The notes under the pieces were generated by a model, which saw nothing but the letters and a program-made list of their open reading frames with translations, was not told the DNA's origin and searched no databases. The translations under genes were made by a program, and so were the position numbers. From NCBI GenBank assembly GCA_949292785.1, contig CASFBK010000009.1:143326-207325 (forward strand): a DNA stretch of 64,000 nucleotides. The letters are read 5' to 3'. Position 1 is the first letter of the stretch, and each line of letters opens with the position of its first letter. The stretch comes from an uncultured Eubacteriales bacterium. Its GTDB lineage: Bacteria; Bacillota; Clostridia; Lachnospirales; Lachnospiraceae. Of the stretch, positions 60,592 through 64,000 are shown in pieces.

Positions 60592-62739
60592 CTATTTTGC
60601 TCCCACCATGCCTTTTACTTTTAATGTGCTGCTTTCTCTATATGGACGGAACAGCAGGTAAATAAATGCTGCAATAAAGATAAGTGCAATTACTGTTCCA
60701 ATTCCAAATACTCCGGTAGTAATCCATGTTCCAACCTGGTATACACACAGAGATACGATGTATGCCAGAACGGTCTGATATCCAATCGCAAACCAGAACC
60801 ATTTTGCATTGTTCATCTCACGCTTGATGGCTCCCATTGCTGCGAAGCAAGGTGCACACAACAGGTTGAATACCAGGAAGGAATAAGCTGCGATTGCTGT
60901 CATGCTTCCTGCAAGCTGTCCCCAAATCTCTGCTCCGTCTTCTGCTACTTCACCAAATCCGAAGAGAATACCAAAGGTACCAACTACGTTTTCTTTTGCA
61001 ATAAGTCCGGTTACGGCTGCAACTGCCATCTTCCAATCGCCCCATCCAAGTGGTGCAAAGATTGGTGCAATTACGCTTCCGATTGATGCTAAAATACTAT
61101 CATCTAACTGCTCTGCATCTAACATTCCAAAGGAACCGTCTACCCATCCAAATCCCTGTAAGAACCAGAGTATAACGGTAGATAAAAGAATAATAGTTCC
61201 TGCCTTTTTAATAAAGGACCAACCACGTTCCCACATGCTTCTTAATACGTTTCCAACGGTAGGCCAGTGGTATGCCGGAAGTTCCATTACGAAAGGAGCC
61301 GGCTCTCCTGCAAACATCTTTGTTTTCTTTAAAATAATTCCAGAGAAGATAATTGCGGCAATTCCTACAAAGTAAGCACTTGGTGCAACCCACCATGCGC
61401 CGTCAAACAATGCACCTGCAATCAATGCAACGATTGGCATTTTTGCTCCACAAGGAACAAATGTAGTTGTCATAATGGTCATCTTACGGTCTCTGTCGTT
61501 TTCAATGGTACGGCTCGCCATAACACCAGGTACACCACATCCGCTTCCGATCAACATAGGAATAAAGGATTTTCCGGAAAGTCCGAACTTACGGAAAATT
61601 CTATCCATGATAAATGCAACTCTCGCCATATATCCACAGCTTTCCAAAAATGCAAGGAAAATGAACAATACGAGCATCTGCGGAACGAATCCGAGAACTG
61701 CACCTACACCGGAGATAATACCGTCAACAATCAATCCGGTCAGCCAGTCTGCACAACCGATATTTTCAAACAAGGTCTGTGCACCCGGAACAATCCATTC
61801 TCCGAACAAGGTATCATTGGTCCAGTCTGTAACGATTGCACCAACCGTTGTAACAGAAACATAATATACCAGGAACATAACTACGGCAAAAATCGGTAAT
61901 GCCAGGAAACGGTTTGTTACAACTTTATCAATCTTATCAGAAATTGTCAGTTTCTCTTTGCTCTGTTTTGTATAACATTCTTTGATAATAGAAGAAATAT
62001 ATACATATCTTTCATTGGTGATAATACTTTCTGTATCATCATCCATTTCCTTTTCAATCGTGGAAATCTCTGCTGTCACGTCAGGAACCTTTTTCAACTG
62101 TGTGGAAATCTTATCGTCCTTTTCCAGCAGCTTAATAGCAAAGAAACGCTTCTGTTCCTGTGGAACATCAGAACCAAGCTTATCTTCAATAGAAGCCAGA
62201 ACGCTTTCTACTTCCGGTGCAAAGGTATGTACCGGTGGCTTTGCATTTTTATTCTGTGCAAGCTTTACTGCTTTTTCTGCTGCTTCTTTGATTCCGGTTC
62301 CCTTTAACGCTGAAATCTCAACTACTTCACAGCCTAACTTCTCACTTAACTTTTTAATATGTATCTTGTCACCGTTCTTGTTGACAATATCCATCATGTT
62401 GACTGCCATAATAACCGGAATTCCAAGCTCCATCAACTGTGTAGACAAATACAGGTTACGCTCAATATTTGTTCCATCTACAATATTTAAAATGGCATCC
62501 GGTCTTTCACCGATTAAGTAATTTCTGGCTACCACTTCTTCCAAAGTGTATGGAGACAGGGAATAAATTCCCGGTAAGTCCATAATAACGACATCCTTAT
62601 GTCCTTTTAACTTTCCTTCTTTTTTCTCTACTGTTACTCCCGGCCAGTTTCCTACAAACTGATTAGAACCGGTCAGTGCATTAAATAATGTTGTTTTTCC
62701 GCAGTTTGGATTACCTGCTAATGCTATCTTTACTGACAT
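60592..62739 (-). CDS. feoB: Ferrous iron transporter FeoB
   Basis: A 715-residue Fe(II) permease. The N-terminal G domain has G1 AGNPNCGKTTLFNAL, FVGNWPGVTVEKKEG, G3 DLPGIYSLSP and G4 NMMD. The polytopic domain has two Gate segments, LVLFIFLAFLESCGYMARVAF with FIPMLIGSGCGVPGVMASRTI after it. C-terminal helices carry LLCAPCFAAMGAI. Two feoA genes precede it and a Fur-family gene follows. An 18-bp DtxR-type site lies in the gap upstream (62780-62797). Confidence 0.97.
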   Translation of the reverse strand: MSVKIALAGNPNCGKTTLFNALTGSNQFVGNWPGVTVEKKEGKLKGHKDVVIMDLPGIYSLSPYTLEEVVARNYLIGERPDAILNIVDGTNIERNLYLSTQLMELGIPVIMAVNMMDIVNKNGDKIHIKKLSEKLGCEVVEISALKGTGIKEAAEKAVKLAQNKNAKPPVHTFAPEVESVLASIEDKLGSDVPQEQKRFFAIKLLEKDDKISTQLKKVPDVTAEISTIEKEMDDDTESIITNERYVYISSIIKECYTKQSKEKLTISDKIDKVVTNRFLALPIFAVVMFLVYYVSVTTVGAIVTDWTNDTLFGEWIVPGAQTLFENIGCADWLTGLIVDGIISGVGAVLGFVPQMLVLFIFLAFLESCGYMARVAFIMDRIFRKFGLSGKSFIPMLIGSGCGVPGVMASRTIENDRDRKMTIMTTTFVPCGAKMPIVALIAGALFDGAWWVAPSAYFVGIAAIIFSGIILKKTKMFAGEPAPFVMELPAYHWPTVGNVLRSMWERGWSFIKKAGTIILLSTVILWFLQGFGWVDGSFGMLDAEQLDDSILASIGSVIAPIFAPLGWGDWKMAVAAVTGLIAKENVVGTFGILFGFGEVAEDGAEIWGQLAGSMTAIAAYSFLVFNLLCAPCFAAMGAIKREMNNAKWFWFAIGYQTVLAYIVSLCVYQVGTWITTGVFGIGTVIALIFIAAFIYLLFRPYRESSTLKVKGMVGAK

Positions 62740-62779
62740 ATGAAATCCTTATCCTTCCTTGTTTGTCTTTTCTTACCAA

Positions 62780-62797
62780 AATTAGTTAAAGCTAACC
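62780..62797 (-). promoter_or_regulatory. DtxR-type operator between feoA and feoB
   Basis: AATTAGT-N4-GCTAACC matches the operator form seen at three promoters in this window. It lies in the 70-bp gap before feoB. A second, internal control point is possible. Confidence 0.65.
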
Positions 62798-62809
62798 TTT
62801 GGGCAAAAA

Positions 62810-63028
62810 TTATTCTACTTCAATCATTTCTGCATCTGCTTTTCGCAATGACAGCTCATACCCTCTTACGGTAACCTCTACCGGGTCGCCCAACGGTGCT
62901 ACTTTTCTAACAAACACCTCTACTCCCTTTGTAATCCCCATGTCCATAATCCGGCGCTTTACCGGGCCTTCTCCATTGAGCTTACATACCTTAACGGTCT
63001 TTCCACATGGAATTTGTCTTAATGTCAT
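62810..63028 (-). CDS. feoA: FeoA-domain protein (second copy)
   Basis: A 72-residue SH3-like FeoA domain with LRQIPCGKTVKVCKLNGEGPVKRRIMDMGITKGVEVFVRKVAPLGDPVEVTVRGYELSLRKADAEMI as its core, notably RRIMDMGITKG and APLGDP. It probably interacts with FeoB or its G domain. It lies between the other feoA (15 bp upstream) and feoB. Confidence 0.95.
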   Translation of the reverse strand: MTLRQIPCGKTVKVCKLNGEGPVKRRIMDMGITKGVEVFVRKVAPLGDPVEVTVRGYELSLRKADAEMIEVE

Positions 63029-63043
63029 GTTTTTTTCCTTCCT

Positions 63044-63292
63044 TTATATCATTATTTTATTTGCCATATCTTTATTAATGGCAACTCTTGACTCTTTCAC
63101 ATTAACAATCATGTTTCCGCCAATCTCAGACACAACAGTCACTAATCCGCCTGTCACAAATCCAAGATTCTCCAAAAATCTTCTGGTTTCTTCTTTTCCA
63201 CCGATTTTTTTGATTACATTTGCTTCTCCGGTTTTCGCCATTGTCAAAGGCATCATTCTCATCCTCTTTTCGTATTTGATAATGAATCTCAT
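63044..63292 (-). CDS. FeoA-domain protein (first copy)
   Basis: An 82-residue FeoA domain, more divergent than its neighbour: MPLTMAKTGEANVIKKIGG, RRFLENLGFVTGGLVTVVSEIGGNMIVNVKESRVAINKDMANKIMI. Paired feoA genes before feoB are common in Clostridia. The ATG at 63292 may be too early; the ATG of MPLTMAK is the alternative. First gene downstream of the feo promoter. Confidence 0.9.
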   Translation of the reverse strand: MRFIIKYEKRMRMMPLTMAKTGEANVIKKIGGKEETRRFLENLGFVTGGLVTVVSEIGGNMIVNVKESRVAINKDMANKIMI

Positions 63293-63304
63293 TTACTTTT
63301 ACGT

Positions 63305-63337
63305 AGTTAGTATATTCTAACAATTATTAGTTGTCAA
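63305..63337 (-). promoter_or_regulatory. feo promoter with overlapping DtxR-type operator
   Basis: Minus-strand TTGACA (63332-63337), a 17-bp spacer and TATACT (63309-63314). The dyad AGTTAGT-N4-TCTAACA (63305-63322) covers the -10, so a bound regulator would block initiation. Confidence 0.87.
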
Positions 63338-63363
63338 GAACATTATTGATAAATTTTCTCAAT

Positions 63364-63412
63364 TTGCTTTTTTCGAATTTTTATGTTATAGTATGGTTAT
63401 TTAAAACTAACT
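63364..63412 (+). promoter_or_regulatory. Promoter and operator of the DtxR-family gene
   Basis: TTGCTT (63364-63369), a 17-bp spacer and TATAGT (63387-63392) are followed by GGTTATT-N4-ACTAACT (63395-63412). This is the same operator form as at feo, pointing to autoregulation. Confidence 0.78.
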
Positions 63413-63439
63413 TTTATTTTATGAAAAAGGGGATTTTGC

Positions 63440-63811
63440 ATGAAAACGAATGAATCAGCGGAAAACTATTTAGAAACAATTTTAATTTTAAGCCAAAGGT
63501 TACCTGTCGTACGTTCGATTGATGTAGCTACGGAGCTTGGCTTCAAAAAGTCCAGCGTCAGTGTTGCCATGAAGCATTTACGGGAAAAGGAACATATTAA
63601 GGTTTCCGAATCCGGCTATATTACCCTGACAGATGCAGGAAGAGAAATTGCAGAAATGATTTATGAGCGGCATAATATTCTAACCAGTATGCTGATAGCC
63701 CTTGGTGTGACACCGGAAGTCGCATCGGAAGATGCCTGCCGGATTGAGCATGTTATCAGTGCAGAGAGTTTTGCTGCCATTAAGACACATTTTAACAGCA
63801 ATCAGCATTAA
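63440..63811 (+). CDS. DtxR/MntR-family metal-dependent regulator
   Basis: A 123-residue iron/manganese-dependent repressor. The N-terminal winged helix is ESAENYLETILILSQRLPVVRSIDVATELGFKKSSVSVAMKHLREKEHI. The dimerisation/metal domain carries ERHNILTSMLIALGVTPEVASEDACRIEHVIS with candidate ligands E, H, D, C, E and H. It lacks the SH3-like third domain, as in MntR. AAAAAGGGG precedes the ATG. It is divergent from feo and probably binds the four shared operators. Confidence 0.92.
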   Translation: MKTNESAENYLETILILSQRLPVVRSIDVATELGFKKSSVSVAMKHLREKEHIKVSESGYITLTDAGREIAEMIYERHNILTSMLIALGVTPEVASEDACRIEHVISAESFAAIKTHFNSNQH

Positions 63812-63946
63812 GCTATGACATTCATGCAAATATGGAAATTTTAATATTATTCTTAATTGATAGCAGAGAGTGTCTCTGTACAGGCAGAAATGGGACAGTC
63901 TGAGTGTGTGAATAAAAGTCTGTAAATACAGATCTTCTATGATAAT

Positions 63947-63992
63947 GACTGGGCTGAAGGCTCTCGGATGAGCTTCCAGTCCTTATTTTATA
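63947..63992 (+). terminator. Terminator-like hairpin after the DtxR-family gene
   Basis: GACTGG...CCAGTC (63947-63952 and 63976-63981), with inner GAAGGCTC/GAGCTTC, is followed by a T-rich tail. The 135 bp before it hold small hairpins (such as CAGAGA-GTG-TCTCTG) but no gene. It could instead belong to the leader of a gene beyond the window. Confidence 0.6.
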
Positions 63993-64000
63993 TATAACAG

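Noticed and set aside
1-64000. CRISPR arrays, transposases, prophage genes, tRNA or rRNA genes
   Set aside because: No regularly spaced repeats, transposase or phage motifs, or cloverleaf-type sequences were recognised on either strand.

Overview
The window reads as chromosomal DNA of an anaerobic, low-to-mid GC Firmicute, most likely a gut Lachnospiraceae (Blautia-like). This is inferred from the oxygen-independent cobalamin route, pyruvate formate-lyase, carboxyspermidine-type polyamine genes, DUF3793/DUF2325/flavodoxin/rubredoxin genes, FeoAAB and strong AGGAGG ribosome sites. Almost every gene lies on the minus strand. No rRNA, tRNA, CRISPR array, insertion sequence or prophage was seen.

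Left part (1-8.6 kb): a cut gene, small accessory genes (membrane protein, two GNAT acetyltransferases, a lipoprotein class D beta-lactamase, a DUF6054-like protein, CrcB), then the end of a cobalamin cluster: hemA, cbiC, cobO, a Dabb protein and cobQ, followed by a sugar O-acetyltransferase. A plus-strand AraC regulator (8.9 kb) carries a frameshift in its DNA-binding domain. From 9.8 to 19.5 kb the minus strand holds cobD (Thr-P decarboxylase), a RibD-type reductase, cbiB, a large membrane-anchored alpha/beta hydrolase, a degenerate cobU-like gene, cobS, cobU, cobT and cbiA. A second cobalamin block (29.1-36.4 kb) holds a CobK-CbiE-CbiT fusion, cbiH, cbiG, cbiF, cbiL, a racemase-like gene and cbiD. 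Together these give nearly the whole anaerobic route from precorrin-2 to adenosylcobalamin. The cobalt chelatase, precorrin-2 synthesis genes and cobalt transporter are not in the window.

Between the two blocks lie DUF6483 and DUF1275 genes, a hotdog thioesterase, pflA/pflB, a metal-efflux operon (HMA protein, P-type ATPase, ArsR) and asnB.

Right part: a 1352-residue secreted enzyme combines GH16 and GH64 beta-1,3-glucanase domains. A preQ1-I riboswitch precedes a QueL-like radical SAM gene and a YhhQ-type transporter. Next come a class V aminotransferase with an ECF S component, a self-regulated TetR/flavodoxin-fold pair, nth, and a polyamine operon (speA, speE, speB, carboxyspermidine dehydrogenase, nspC). 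That operon is preceded by a densely folded leader or small RNA with its own promoter and terminator. Then come rubredoxin, DUF2325, flavodoxin and DUF3793, a ZIP transporter, and a galactan/carbohydrate operon under LacI-type operators. The window ends with fur, feoB, two feoA genes and a divergent DtxR-family regulator.

Four copies of one 18-bp operator link the DtxR-family gene, feo and the DUF3793-flavodoxin operon into an apparent iron (or manganese) regulon. Several products, including the 53-residue rubredoxin, needed reading outside the longer open frames or revision of the start codon.
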